This document shows, piece by piece, positions 19,298 to 28,264 of a stretch of DNA of 64,000 bases. The notes under the pieces were generated by a model. It was not told the origin of the DNA. It did not search any database and saw nothing but the letters and a program-made list of their open reading frames with translations. The stretch is from Kitasatospora sp. CB01950 (GTDB lineage: Bacteria > Actinomycetota > Actinomycetes > Streptomycetales > Streptomycetaceae). The DNA lies in NCBI RefSeq assembly GCF_001905465.1, contig NZ_LISX01000005.1:243300-307299 (forward strand). The letters are read 5' to 3'. Every line of letters starts with the position of its first letter. Position 1 is the stretch's first letter. The position numbers and the translations under genes were made by a program.

Positions 19298-20356
19298 TCA
19301 GGCCTGGTGGGCGGCGGTCTGCTTGATGCCGTCGACGACCGTCCGTGCCGTGACGGCGCTGGTGCTGATGACCGTGCCGGGCTTGATCAGGCCGCCGTCG
19401 GCGGGATCGGCCTCGACCTGGACGGCGCGTGCTCCGAGGAAGGCGAGGGACGACTTGTCGAAGATCCACTCGCTGCGGACGCCGGTCTTCGGCTCGAAGC
19501 GGGCCACTGCGACCCCGTGGCGGCCGACGGCGTCGACCGCGTCGTCCACCTGGGCGACGCCGGGAATCTTGGCGGCGGCCTTGTAGAGCGCGGCCGCGAG
19601 CTGCGGAGACGGGTAGCTCTCGACGAGCAGGTCGCCGATGGTGACGAACGCCTCCGCGTCCGGGCCGGGGCCGTGGCCCGCCGTCTCCGCGTAGATCTTC
19701 TTCAGCAGTGCGTCGGGGTCGGTGGGAAGGGTGTTCAGGTAGTCGTAGGACGGCGCGTTGAGGTAGGCCGCTTCGTCGGTGTCGAGGGTGATGCCGTCCT
19801 TGTGCTGCTTGTCGATCAGCCAACCCCGGTGGCCGTCGGGCGACTTCCAGCTCCGACGGGTGTTCAGCGCCTCGCTGACCACCGAGCTCTTGCCCTTGTC
19901 GACCCGGATGTTGGTGCCGGCGACCTTCGACTCGATGTAGACGAACTGGCTCGCGCCCGGCTTCGGGACGGTGGTCTCCTGGGCGGCCAGCGAGATCCGG
20001 TCGAGCAGCTGGACGACTCCCTTCGGGTCGGCGACGCCGACGGTGGTGGTCAGGACGGGGCCGCCGTCCGAGGCGGCGACCTGGCCCGAATCACTGCCCG
20101 GGCTCAGGGCGGCGACGGCCACGATCGCGCCCGTCAGGGCGAACGCCGCCGCGGGCAGCAGGATCGCCCGGCGCAGGAACGGGTTGCGCCGCGCGGGGCG
20201 GGGGGTGGCGCTGTCGAGGTCTTCGTGGATCCGGGCCATCAGTTGCTCCTTGTGGAACTCGTGGCGGCCCGCCGGCAGATCCCGCTCCGCGGTCGGCCGG
20301 AGGCCATCGGTCTCCGGCCGTCCAGCCGGACGCGGCTGGGAGGGGCTGGCGTTCAT
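19298..20356 (-). CDS. CU044_5270 family membrane protein, sigma-factor partner
   Basis: The 352-residue protein has a cytoplasmic N-terminus of about 60 residues, one membrane helix (AILLPAAAFALTGAIVAVAAL) and an extracellular domain rich in QFVYIESKVAG and WLIDKQHKDG-type strands. I recognise the CU044_5270 family, which is regularly encoded directly after an ECF-like sigma factor. The role is likely to anchor or sense for that sigma factor, as an anti-sigma-type regulator, but no zinc-binding anti-sigma motif is visible. The ATG overlaps the sigma factor stop (ATGA) and has GGAAGGA upstream. Confidence 0.85.
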   Translation of the reverse strand: MNASPSQPRPAGRPETDGLRPTAERDLPAGRHEFHKEQLMARIHEDLDSATPRPARRNPFLRRAILLPAAAFALTGAIVAVAALSPGSDSGQVAASDGGPVLTTTVGVADPKGVVQLLDRISLAAQETTVPKPGASQFVYIESKVAGTNIRVDKGKSSVVSEALNTRRSWKSPDGHRGWLIDKQHKDGITLDTDEAAYLNAPSYDYLNTLPTDPDALLKKIYAETAGHGPGPDAEAFVTIGDLLVESYPSPQLAAALYKAAAKIPGVAQVDDAVDAVGRHGVAVARFEPKTGVRSEWIFDKSSLAFLGARAVQVEADPADGGLIKPGTVISTSAVTARTVVDGIKQTAAHQA

Positions 20357-20985
20357 CGGCTTCCTTCCGGTACGGGCCGGACCGCGGTCACGCGGTCACT
20401 CTTTGTCTGTCGAGTCCGGCGGGCGGGTTCCCGACTTTCCGCCACCAGTTCCGCCTGAGCGATTTTGCGCAGCTTGGTACGGGCGCGGGACAGCCGGGAG
20501 CGGACGGTCCCGACCGGAATGCCCAGGGCCTCGGCGGCCTCGGCGTACTCCAACCCCTCCCACAGGCACAGGATCAGGACCTCGCGCTCGGGCCGCCGCA
20601 ACGTCCCGATCGCAGCGATCGTCACGGCGATCCGGCGCCGGTCGTCCACCTGGCCGGCCACCTCGTCGGCGTGGTCGGGCACCTCCACCTCCGCCGGCCC
20701 CGCCTGGGCGAGCGCCGCGGCTGCGGCCCGGTAACGCCGGTTGCTGCGGCAGTGGTTGCGGGCGAGGTTCGTCGCGACGCCCAGCAGCCACGGCCGCAGC
20801 GACCCGCCCTCGGCGGTCACCTTGCCGCGCAGCCGCCAGGCCTCCATGAACGTCGCCGACATGACGTCCTCGGCGACCGACCAGTCCGCGGTGAGCCGAA
20901 AGGCATGGTTGTAGACACTTCGGGCATAGCGGTCGAAAAGCTCCCCGAAGACATTCGGGTCCCCGGCCCGCACCCGGGTTCGCAT
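20353..20985 (-). CDS. ECF-type RNA polymerase sigma factor
   Basis: The 210-residue protein has sigma region 2 (FGELFDRYARSVYNHAFRLT...AEDVMSATFMEAWR) and region 4 (LRRPEREVLILCLWEGLEYAEAAEALGIPVGTVRSRLSRAR), with no regions 1 or 3, as in extracytoplasmic-function sigma factors. The ATG at 20985 follows AGGAG with long spacing; a GTG four codons earlier is an alternative. It is coupled to the membrane protein downstream. A GGGAAC (minus strand, 21033-21028) resembling an ECF -35 element and a TGACG/CGTCA inverted repeat (21035-21046) lie upstream; autoregulation is possible but unproved. Confidence 0.92.
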   Translation of the reverse strand: MRTRVRAGDPNVFGELFDRYARSVYNHAFRLTADWSVAEDVMSATFMEAWRLRGKVTAEGGSLRPWLLGVATNLARNHCRSNRRYRAAAAALAQAGPAEVEVPDHADEVAGQVDDRRRIAVTIAAIGTLRRPEREVLILCLWEGLEYAEAAEALGIPVGTVRSRLSRARTKLRKIAQAELVAESREPARRTRQTKSDRVTAVRPVPEGSR

Positions 20986-21068
20986 ATCTGTGATCACTCC
21001 TATGAGCTGTCCGGCACCGAAGGTCGAGTTCCCATGACGCACGTCACGCCCGCCCCTCCGGACGAATA

Positions 21069-21901
21069 ATGGACAATCCACCGACCCTCGGCCAGCGCTA
21101 CCTGCTCGACAACGCCGAGCAGATCGGCACCGGCACGGGCTGGAACGCCGCGCTGCTCTCGCACCGTCTCGGCTCGGCGAACGTCACCACCGTCGAACTG
21201 GACCACGCCTCGGCGGCCGACGCCCGACGGCGGCTGGGCCGGGCCGGCTACGCCCCCACCGCGGTGGGCGCGACGGCGCGACCGGGCATCCGCCGACCGC
21301 GCCCTTCGACCGCGTGATCGCCACCTGCCCGGTCGGGAGCGTGCCGCCCGCGTGGATCCGGCAGTGCCGCCCGGGCGCAGTGATCGTCGCGCCCTGGGGC
21401 CCGGAGTACGGCGGCGAGGCGACCGTGCGGCTGACGGTCCGCCCGGACGGGAGCGCCTGCGGCAGGTTCGTCCACTCCTCCGCCTTCATGCGCCTGCGTG
21501 CCCAGCGCAGCACCCGCCCGGCGAGCAGCCTCGCCCACCTGGACGGGCCGTGGCCTGCCGATGGCGTCCGCTCCACCACCGCCCTGTCACCGGACGAACT
21601 CGGCGACTGGACCGCGATGTTCGCGATCGGTGTCCGCGTGCCGGCGGTCTTCCCGTTGACGGAGCGCTACCCGGACGGCTCCTACACGCTCTGGTTGCAC
21701 GACACGGCCGTCACCTCGTGGGCGACGGCCGACCGGGAGCCGGGGCGGGCCGGGTTCGAGGTGGTGCAGTCGGGCCCGCGCCGGCTGTGGGACGAGGTGG
21801 AGTCCGCGTGGCGGTGGTGGGACGGCCTGGGCCGGCCGGGGTTCGACCGGTTCGAGCTCACCGTCTCGCCGGGTGGCGAGCACACCGTCCGACTCGCCTG
21901 A
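21069..21901 (+). pseudogene. Broken PCMT-like methyltransferase (N-terminally deleted and frameshifted)
   Basis: Two adjacent frames together encode the latter part of a protein-L-isoaspartate-methyltransferase-like protein of the kind found in peptide-maturation systems. The first frame reads IGTGTGWNAALLSHRLGSAN and continues VTTVELDH to GYAPTAVG. The second picks up at GHPPTAPFDRVIATCPVG and runs to VRLA. A surplus of two bases near 21268-21272 causes the shift; removing them restores GDGATGHPP. The roughly 100-residue N-terminal part is missing: only a scrap (NPPTL..RYLLD) precedes the SAM motif, and the usual VLE before IGTGTG is lost. No partner peptide or ATP-grasp gene is nearby. Confidence 0.8.
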
Positions 21902-21908
21902 CCCCGGG

Positions 21909-22406
21909 TCAGGAGTTGCGGCCGGACAGTGCGAGCGCCCAGGTCAGGCAGGCGAAGGCGGCGGTGCTGGTGACGGCGCGGACCACGTTCCAGCGGACCC
22001 AGACGTCCTCGAAGGCGGCGCGGACGGCGGCGGGGTCGGTGAGCTTGTCGGGGGCGCCGGCGGCGGCGAGCTTGTCGTTGAGGGGGACGTTGATCGCGCC
22101 GGTGATGACCAGCATGGCGAGGTAGAGGACGGCCGCGGCGACGATCCACAGCAGGACGGTGCGGTCGCCGCCGCGCCACTGCAGGAAGCCGGCGGCGACG
22201 ATGAGGACGAGCGCGCCGAGGAAGCTGAGCATGAACCAGCCGTTCAGGATGGCCACGTTGATGCGCTGCATGGTGTCGACGAAGGCGCGGTCGTCGACCT
22301 TGGCGAGGCCCGGCATCACCGAGCAGGCGTAGGAGTAGAACAGGCCCGCGGCGAGCCCGGCGGTGAGGGTCGCGCCGATCAGCGTCACCGTGCGAAGAAC
22401 TGCCAT
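21909..22406 (-). CDS. DUF1772 (anthrone-oxygenase-like) membrane protein
   Basis: The 165-residue protein has four membrane helices with the family pattern: an N-terminal TLIGATLTAGLAAGLFYSYACSVMPGL, a conserved NVPLND segment in the second half and a closing W-rich helix (WVRWNVVRAVTSTAAF). The DUF1772 family includes fungal and bacterial anthrone oxygenases, but most members are uncharacterised. It diverges from an AraC-family activator 132 bp away, a pairing that suggests direct control. ATG 22406 follows a G-rich stretch. Confidence 0.87.
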   Translation of the reverse strand: MAVLRTVTLIGATLTAGLAAGLFYSYACSVMPGLAKVDDRAFVDTMQRINVAILNGWFMLSFLGALVLIVAAGFLQWRGGDRTVLLWIVAAAVLYLAMLVITGAINVPLNDKLAAAGAPDKLTDPAAVRAAFEDVWVRWNVVRAVTSTAAFACLTWALALSGRNS

Positions 22407-22537
22407 GCCGTGGGCCCCCGTTCGTGTGGTCATGGGGAGAGTCAACCGGAGGCGGGGTTCAAGATCCATGGGCCAGAAGCTCGTTGACATGTGCGAGCGT
22501 CCACCCGGCGGGGCGCCGGACGTCTACGCTGGCGGCC

Positions 22538-23488
22538 ATGGACGCGCTCGCCGCACTGTTGACCGGTCCCCGGGCCCAAGGGGCGTTCCTGCTGCGGTCG
22601 GTGTTCGACCCGCCGTGGGCGATCCGGATCGAGGACCGGGCGCCGCTGACGGTGCTGACCACGGTGCGCGGCGACGGCTGGATCGTCCCGGCCGGCGGCC
22701 CGCCGGTGCCGCTGCGGGTCGGCGACCTGGCGATCGTCCGCGGCCCGGAGCCGTACACCGTCGCCGATCGGCCGGAGACCGCGCCGCAGGTGGTGATCCA
22801 CCCGGGGCAGGTGTCGACGACGCCCGCCGGCGAGCGGATGTGCGAGAAACTCGACCGGGGCGTCCGGACCTGGGGCACCGCCAGGGACGCGTCGACGGTG
22901 CTGCTCAGCGGCACCTACCAGCTGCACGGCGAGGTCAGCGGACGGCTGCTGCGCGCGCTGCCGCCGGTGCTGCGACTGTCCGCCGAGGAGTGGAGTTCGC
23001 CGCTGGTGGGCCTGCTGGAGGCGGAGATCGGACGGGACGAGCCGGGCCAGGAGGCGGTGCTCGACCGGCTGCTCGACCTGCTGCTGATCTCCGCGCTGCG
23101 CTGCTGGTTCTCGCGCGACGCCGGCGGCCACGCCCCGGCCTGGTACCGGGCGCACGCGGACGCGGTGGTGGGCCGCGCGCTGGGCCTGCTGCACTCCGAC
23201 CCGGCGCGCGCCTGGACGGTGCACGAGCTGGCCGCCGAGGCGGGCGTCTCGCGGGCGGCGCTGGCCCGCCGCTTCACCGACCTGGTCGGCGAGCCCCCGA
23301 TGGCATACCTCACCCACTGGCGGCTCGCCCAGGCCGCCGACCTGCTGGCCGAACCGGACGCCACCCTCACGGCGGTCGCCCGCCGGGTCGGCTACGGCAG
23401 CGGCTTCGCGCTCAGCGCCGCGTTCAAGCGGGTCCGCGGTCTCAGCCCGCAGCAGTTCCGCGAGCAGGCGGGCGCGGCGGCGGGCTGA
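22538..23488 (+). CDS. AraC-family transcriptional regulator
   Basis: The 316-residue protein has an N-terminal cupin-type sensor domain (about residues 10-180) like the AraC_binding_2/cupin_6 group, with IVPAGGPPVPLRVGDLAIVRGPEPY. Two helix-turn-helix motifs follow at about residues 225-310 (WTVHELAAEAGVSRAALARRF and DATLTAVARRVGYGSGFALSAAFKR), ending GLSPQQFRE. Such regulators usually activate an adjacent gene on binding a small ligand. The divergently transcribed DUF1772 gene is the obvious target. Confidence 0.92.
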   Translation: MDALAALLTGPRAQGAFLLRSVFDPPWAIRIEDRAPLTVLTTVRGDGWIVPAGGPPVPLRVGDLAIVRGPEPYTVADRPETAPQVVIHPGQVSTTPAGERMCEKLDRGVRTWGTARDASTVLLSGTYQLHGEVSGRLLRALPPVLRLSAEEWSSPLVGLLEAEIGRDEPGQEAVLDRLLDLLLISALRCWFSRDAGGHAPAWYRAHADAVVGRALGLLHSDPARAWTVHELAAEAGVSRAALARRFTDLVGEPPMAYLTHWRLAQAADLLAEPDATLTAVARRVGYGSGFALSAAFKRVRGLSPQQFREQAGAAAG

Positions 23489-23576
23489 ACGCACCCCGGT
23501 CCGGACGTCCCTGTTGCCCCGTGGGATGGTCCTGCATAATCACCCCGTTCGTTTCCGACCCGAGGAGGACCGGCCG

Positions 23577-24812
23577 ATGTCGGCAGACCGCTGTCCCCGC
23601 TGCGGCACCGCAGGGCCGGCCGGCAGCTGCGCGTGCGCCGCCGTGTCCCCGGTCGAGCAGACCGTGGTTCTCCCGCCGCTGGACGGCCCGCACCTGGTGC
23701 GCCCGTACGTCGCCGGCACGCCCGTGGTGGGGCCCGGCGACCCGGCCGGCGACCCGTTCGCCACCCGGATCGGATCGCCCTCGGTGCAGCCGATCACCCA
23801 CCAACTACCGGTCCCCGAGCCGCAGTTCACGCCCCCGCAGCCCGCCGCCCCGTTCGCACCGCCGCCGGCGACGGACCGGCCGGACGCCGCCGCGACGCAG
23901 CTGCTGCCGCCCGTCCCGCCGCAGGGCGCCCCCGCGCCCGGACGGTTCGTGCAGACCGACCGGGGCGTCCCGTTCCCGCTCGGCCGAGTGGCCCCGCCGC
24001 CGCCGAACCCGATACCGCAGCAGCCGCAGCCCGAGCCCCCGACCGCGCTGCTCCCGCCGATACCCGCCGGCCCCGAACCCGCCACCGCACTGCTCCCGCC
24101 CGTCCCGGCCGCCCGGCCCCCGGCGACCGACCTGGGCATGTTCGGCTTCCACGACGAGGAGTCGGCCGCGCCGGTCAGCCGCACGGAGCGCCGTTCGCAG
24201 CGCCGCCGCAGCGCCGACCGCAAGCGGCTGGTGATCGCGGGCGGCGCGGTGGGCGTGACGGCGCTGGCGGCGAGCCTGGCGATGCTGCTCTCCTCCTCGC
24301 CGAGCTCCACCGACCACGCGCTGCCCGCTCCGACCGGCCCGGCGGTGGCCTCGACCGCCGAGAGCACCCCGAGCGCCGAGGCCTCCCCGGACGCGACGGC
24401 GAGCTCGGCCGCCCCGTCGCCGACCCGCTCCTCCGCCCGGCCGTCCCAGACCGTCGTCACCCAGCCGGCGGCCGCACCCGTCGCCACCGCCCCGGCCACG
24501 GACAGCCCGTCCGCACCGCCGACCACCCAGCCGCCCTCGTCCACCCCGAGCCGGACGCTGCAACGGGACGACACCGGGCCGGACGTGGTGCAGCTGCAGC
24601 GGCTGCTGATGACGGTCGGCTGCAACCGGATCGGCGATCTCACCCTGGACAGAGCCAGCAACAACCAGCTCGGCTTCGGCTACTGGACGGAAAACGCGCT
24701 GGCCACTTTCCAGCAGCAGAACCGCAACAAGCTCAAGAACATCACCAAGGGCGTCTACGACCCGCAGACCCGGGCCCTGCTGGAATCCATGGCGCAGAAC
24801 CCGAACTGCTAG
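23577..24812 (+). CDS. Single-pass membrane protein with extracellular peptidoglycan-binding domain
   Basis: The 411-residue protein opens with a small cysteine cluster (CPRCGTAGPAGSCAC) and a Pro-rich cytoplasmic region with repeated ALLPPIPAG-type units. One membrane helix lies near residues 215-237 and a Ser/Thr/Pro linker follows. A C-terminal PG_binding_1 domain (about residues 340-405) has DDTGPDVVQLQRLLMTVGC and GYWTENALATFQQQN. It probably senses or binds the wall. The layout parallels the protein at 3423. GAGGAGG precedes the ATG with good spacing. The stop is 20 bp from the convergent GDT1 gene. Confidence 0.88.
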   Translation: MSADRCPRCGTAGPAGSCACAAVSPVEQTVVLPPLDGPHLVRPYVAGTPVVGPGDPAGDPFATRIGSPSVQPITHQLPVPEPQFTPPQPAAPFAPPPATDRPDAAATQLLPPVPPQGAPAPGRFVQTDRGVPFPLGRVAPPPPNPIPQQPQPEPPTALLPPIPAGPEPATALLPPVPAARPPATDLGMFGFHDEESAAPVSRTERRSQRRRSADRKRLVIAGGAVGVTALAASLAMLLSSSPSSTDHALPAPTGPAVASTAESTPSAEASPDATASSAAPSPTRSSARPSQTVVTQPAAAPVATAPATDSPSAPPTTQPPSSTPSRTLQRDDTGPDVVQLQRLLMTVGCNRIGDLTLDRASNNQLGFGYWTENALATFQQQNRNKLKNITKGVYDPQTRALLESMAQNPNC

Positions 24813-24831
24813 CAGCGCACGTGCCGCCGCG

Positions 24832-25419
24832 TCAGCCGGTGATCGCCTTGAACAGGCTGAACCCGGCCAGCGCGATCATCGCCAGCGCGGCGATCCGCAC
24901 GATGACCTTCATCGGCACGTGCCGCAGCAGCTTCTGCCCGCCGACGATGGCGATGCCGCCGACCGCGCACAGCGCCAGCCAGGAGCCCAGGCCGACGGCC
25001 AGCGGATCGGCGTACTTGGCGGCCAGGTTGGCGGTCATGATCTGGGTGAGGTCGCCGAACTCGGCGACCGCGACGATCACGAAGCTGGTGCCGGCGACCT
25101 TCCAGAACGAGTTGTTCGCGGGCTGCTTGCCCTCGCCCTCGTCGTCCTCGTCCTCCTTGTGCCACAGCAGCATGCCCGCGCCGACCAGGAACAGGATGCC
25201 GGTGACGCCCTCCACCCAGCGGTGCGGCAGCAGCGACAGCAGGCTGCCCGCGACGAGGGCCAGCGCGACCTGGAGGGCGAACGCGGCGGCGATGCCCGCG
25301 AACACGTAGCTCGCCCGGTACTTGGTGCCGAGGACCAGGCTGGCCAGGGCGGTCTTGTCCGGCAGTTCGGAGAGGAAGATGATGCCGAACGTCAGCGCGG
25401 CGATGGTCAGACTGTTCAT
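24832..25419 (-). CDS. TMEM165/GDT1 (UPF0016) family Mn2+/Ca2+ exporter
   Basis: The 195-residue membrane protein has six helices arranged as two repeats. Each repeat contains the family signature: ELPDKTAL in the first and EFGDLTQI in the second, whose acidic residues bind the cation. Bacterial members (MneA, Mnx) export manganese and protect from Mn excess. A long acidic/charged loop (HKEDEDDEGEGKQ) separates the repeats. A yybP-ykoY manganese riboswitch lies in its leader (25505-25622), which fits Mn-induced expression. Confidence 0.93.
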   Translation of the reverse strand: MNSLTIAALTFGIIFLSELPDKTALASLVLGTKYRASYVFAGIAAAFALQVALALVAGSLLSLLPHRWVEGVTGILFLVGAGMLLWHKEDEDDEGEGKQPANNSFWKVAGTSFVIVAVAEFGDLTQIMTANLAAKYADPLAVGLGSWLALCAVGGIAIVGGQKLLRHVPMKVIVRIAALAMIALAGFSLFKAITG

Positions 25420-25504
25420 CGAATACGGGCGTCTCTCGTTCTCGGGCCGCCGCGCCCCGGGTACCCGTGGAAGGGGACGCCTCGGCCCGGCAGCACTGGT
25501 TCAT

Positions 25505-25622
25505 GGTCACAGCACTGCGGCCGAAGGTCTCGCCGACACCCCGCAGGATGCCCCGGGCGCCGGGCACGTCCGCGAGGGACGGGCCAGTATGTCGACGGTC
25601 CGGTGGAGGGCTACTCCCCTTC
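25505..25622 (-). promoter_or_regulatory. yybP-ykoY manganese riboswitch
   Basis: Read on the minus strand, the leader begins GGGGAGTAGC (25619-25610), the hallmark of this class. It continues with TCGACATAC, a GC-rich stem around GCCCGGCGCCCGGGGC and a closing GGTGTCGGCGAGACC segment. It ends about 85 bases before the GDT1 start. yybP-ykoY RNAs bind Mn2+ and turn on export genes. The upstream fetB gene stops only 16 bp before the aptamer, so read-through transcripts would also contain it. Outer limits are approximate. Confidence 0.88.
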
Positions 25623-25637
25623 AACAACGCGCCGAGT

Positions 25638-26465
25638 TTACCGGACGCCGCCCGGCCCGCCGCCCGGCCCGCGATCGTCGCGCTGCCCGCCGACCAGCCC
25701 CCGGCCGACCAGCTCCAGCACGGCGGCGACCGCCACCGCCTCCACCGCCAACAGCGCGACCAGCACGAACAGCTGCACCGCGCCCGCCTGCACGGGCGTC
25801 GCACCGCCCAGCAGCATGCCGACGAACGCACCGGGCAGGGTGACCAGCCCGACCGTGCGGGTCTGGTCGAGCGCGGGCACCAGCGAGGTCGCGGCGGCCG
25901 TCCGGCAGATCTCCAGCCGGGCCTCGCGCTCCTCGAAGCCCAGCGCGAGCGCGGCCTCCACCTCGCCGTGCCGCAGCCGCAGTTCGTCGAGCGCCCGCCG
26001 CCCGGCCAGCGAGGTCGCGGTGAGCGCCCCGCCGATCAGGATGCCCGCGACCGGGATCACGCTCAGGCCCTTCGGCGGCAACAGCCCGGTGACGGCCAGC
26101 AGGAGCAGCACCGGCAGCACCCCGGCGGCGATCGGCGCCGCCGCCCACGCCCACTCCCACCGTCCGCCGCGCCCGGCCCGGCCCTCGCCCATCCGCCGGC
26201 CCGCGGTGTGCACCGCGACGGCGAACATCAGCACCACGAACAGCGCGGACGCCCACAGCGACCGCACCACCCAGGCGATCACCAGCGCGACGGCCGCCAG
26301 CTGCACGGCCGCCCGCACCCCGGCCCGCAGCACCGCCCGCCCGTGCCCCAGCCCGGCCCGTCCGGCGACCAGCGCGGCCACCGCGAGCAGCACCACGCAC
26401 GCCGCGGCGAGCGGCCAGGTCACCGGGAGCAGCTGCGAACCCCCGCCTGCGGAAAGCGTCTTCAC
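25638..26465 (-). CDS. fetB: FetB/UPF0014-family ABC transporter permease
   Basis: The 275-residue protein has about seven membrane helices and the UPF0014 motifs IPVAGILIGGALTATSLAGRRALDEL, EVEAALALGFEEREA and VGLVTLPGAFVGMLLGGATPVQAG. In E. coli, FetB works with the ATPase FetA in iron export and peroxide resistance. No fetA-like ATPase gene is adjacent here, which is unusual. It lies between the protein O-mannosyltransferase and the manganese-riboswitch/GDT1 unit, all on the minus strand. The GTG start has ACAGGA upstream. Confidence 0.86.
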   Translation of the reverse strand: MKTLSAGGGSQLLPVTWPLAAACVVLLAVAALVAGRAGLGHGRAVLRAGVRAAVQLAAVALVIAWVVRSLWASALFVVLMFAVAVHTAGRRMGEGRAGRGGRWEWAWAAAPIAAGVLPVLLLLAVTGLLPPKGLSVIPVAGILIGGALTATSLAGRRALDELRLRHGEVEAALALGFEEREARLEICRTAAATSLVPALDQTRTVGLVTLPGAFVGMLLGGATPVQAGAVQLFVLVALLAVEAVAVAAVLELVGRGLVGGQRDDRGPGGGPGGVR

Positions 26466-26480
26466 GTCCTGTCGGTTCCG

Positions 26481-28064
26481 TCAGATCCAGCTGGTGAACC
26501 ACATCCGGTCGCGCCATTCGGACATCGGGATCACCTCCGCCGTGTACAGCGGGTGGAAGTACGCGAAGCAGCCGACGATCGCCAGCACGATCAGCCCGGC
26601 CCCGGCCGCGCCCCACCTGCGCCGACGTGGCGGACAGCCCTCCGGCCCGAGCATCGCGCCCAGCATCTGCGCCACCGCCAGACACAGGAACGGCACCAGC
26701 AGCACCATGTAGAAGGAGAAGGTCGTCCGCTGCTGGTACTGGAACCACGGCAGGTAGACGGCCGCGACGCCGGCCAGGATCGCGCCGGAACGCCAGTCCC
26801 GCCGGAAGAACCACCGGTACAGCGCGTACGCCAGCGCGAAGCACGCCGTCCACCACAGGAACGGCGTGCCCAGCGCCAGGATCTGACTCGCGCACCCCTC
26901 GCCGGACGTACAGCCGCGCTGCCCGTCCGGCACCTGCTCCCAGTACATGGACACCGGTCGGCCCTGCACCAGCCAGCTCCACGGGTTCGACTGGTACGTG
27001 TGCGGGGACGACAGGCCGGTATTGAAGTCGTACATCTGCGCGTGGTAGTGCCAGAGGCTGCGCAGCGGCGCCGGCACCCAGCCCATCGGCACCTGCGGCA
27101 ACGGGATGTCCACCAGCGGCGTCCGCGCCGGGGACAGCCCGGCCCGGCCGTCCGCCCACTGCCGGCCGTAGCCGCCGCTGCTCGCGAACCAGCCGCTCCA
27201 GGACGCGCCGTACACCACCAGCGCGCTGCCCACCATCGACAGCGCGCCCGTCCACAGATCCCGCCGCAGCATCGACCGCCACGGCCGCCACGCCCCGGCC
27301 GCCCGCCGCCCGGCCTGGTCCCACAGCAGGGTGAGCACGGTGAACACCGCCAGGATCTGCAGGCCGTTCCACTTCACCGCGCACGCCGCCCCCAGCAGCA
27401 CACCGGCGGCCAGCCGCCACGGCCGCAGCCCGAGCCGGACCTCGTCCCCCGCCCGTCCGCCCTCCGCCCGGGCCGCCCGCAGCAGGTCCCGGGTGCGGTC
27501 ACGGTCGATCAGCAGGCAGCCGAACGCGGCCAGCACGAAGAACCCGGAGATCCCGTCCAGCAGACCGACCCGGCTCATCACGAACTGCAGGCCGTCCACA
27601 CTCATCAGCAGCGCCGCGACGCACCCCAGCAGCGTCGACCGGAACAGCCGCCGGCCGATCCGCGCCAGCATCAGCACGCTCAGCGAGCCCAGTACCGCCA
27701 CCACGATCCGCCAGCCGAACGGATGCAGCCCCCAGAAGTGCTCCCCCACCGCGATCGCCCACTTGCCCAGCGGCGGATGCGCGACGAACGCGGGCGCCTC
27801 ACTGAGCGGGATCACCTGCGGCACACCGAGGATCAGCTGATTCGCGTTGTCCGGCCAGACCGCCTCGTAGCCCTGCTGCAGCAGCGACCAGGCGTCCTTC
27901 GGGTAGTACGTCTCGTCGAACACGAACGCATTCGGGTACGGCAGGTCCCACAGCCGCAGCACCCCCGCGAACACCGCCACCCCCACGGGCCCCCACCACC
28001 CGTACCGGCCCGCCACCACCACCCCGCCGCCCACCTGCCGCCGCACCTCGACCGCCAGCGCCAT
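26481..28064 (-). CDS. Protein O-mannosyltransferase (dolichyl-phosphate-mannose--protein mannosyltransferase family)
   Basis: The 527-residue polytopic membrane protein belongs to GT39. The essential acidic pair appears as FVFDETYY in the first extracytoplasmic loop. HPPLGKW follows, and later LLMSVDGLQFVMSRVGLLDG and the C-terminal WF/YQ-rich helices are typical. In actinomycetes, Pmt transfers mannose from polyprenyl-phosphate-mannose to secreted proteins as they leave the Sec channel. I chose ATG 28064; a GGGGAGG sits only two bases before it, so the true start may be slightly different. Confidence 0.92.
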   Translation of the reverse strand: MALAVEVRRQVGGGVVVAGRYGWWGPVGVAVFAGVLRLWDLPYPNAFVFDETYYPKDAWSLLQQGYEAVWPDNANQLILGVPQVIPLSEAPAFVAHPPLGKWAIAVGEHFWGLHPFGWRIVVAVLGSLSVLMLARIGRRLFRSTLLGCVAALLMSVDGLQFVMSRVGLLDGISGFFVLAAFGCLLIDRDRTRDLLRAARAEGGRAGDEVRLGLRPWRLAAGVLLGAACAVKWNGLQILAVFTVLTLLWDQAGRRAAGAWRPWRSMLRRDLWTGALSMVGSALVVYGASWSGWFASSGGYGRQWADGRAGLSPARTPLVDIPLPQVPMGWVPAPLRSLWHYHAQMYDFNTGLSSPHTYQSNPWSWLVQGRPVSMYWEQVPDGQRGCTSGEGCASQILALGTPFLWWTACFALAYALYRWFFRRDWRSGAILAGVAAVYLPWFQYQQRTTFSFYMVLLVPFLCLAVAQMLGAMLGPEGCPPRRRRWGAAGAGLIVLAIVGCFAYFHPLYTAEVIPMSEWRDRMWFTSWI

Positions 28065-28264
28065 ATCCTCCCCGTCCGCCCACAAGTTGACGACTTGTCC
28101 GCAATGTCGCAAATCCTAGCCGCAACGAGCACGCCGACAGGGGTGGGGGGCTCGCGCGAGCAGGTGGGTGCGAAAGATCCCCGCGCCCCCGTTCTCCCGC
28201 TCCCGCCACATAGGTTGACCCTCGACCAGGTCGAGCCCCCAGGGTCTACCCCGTGGAGAACACC

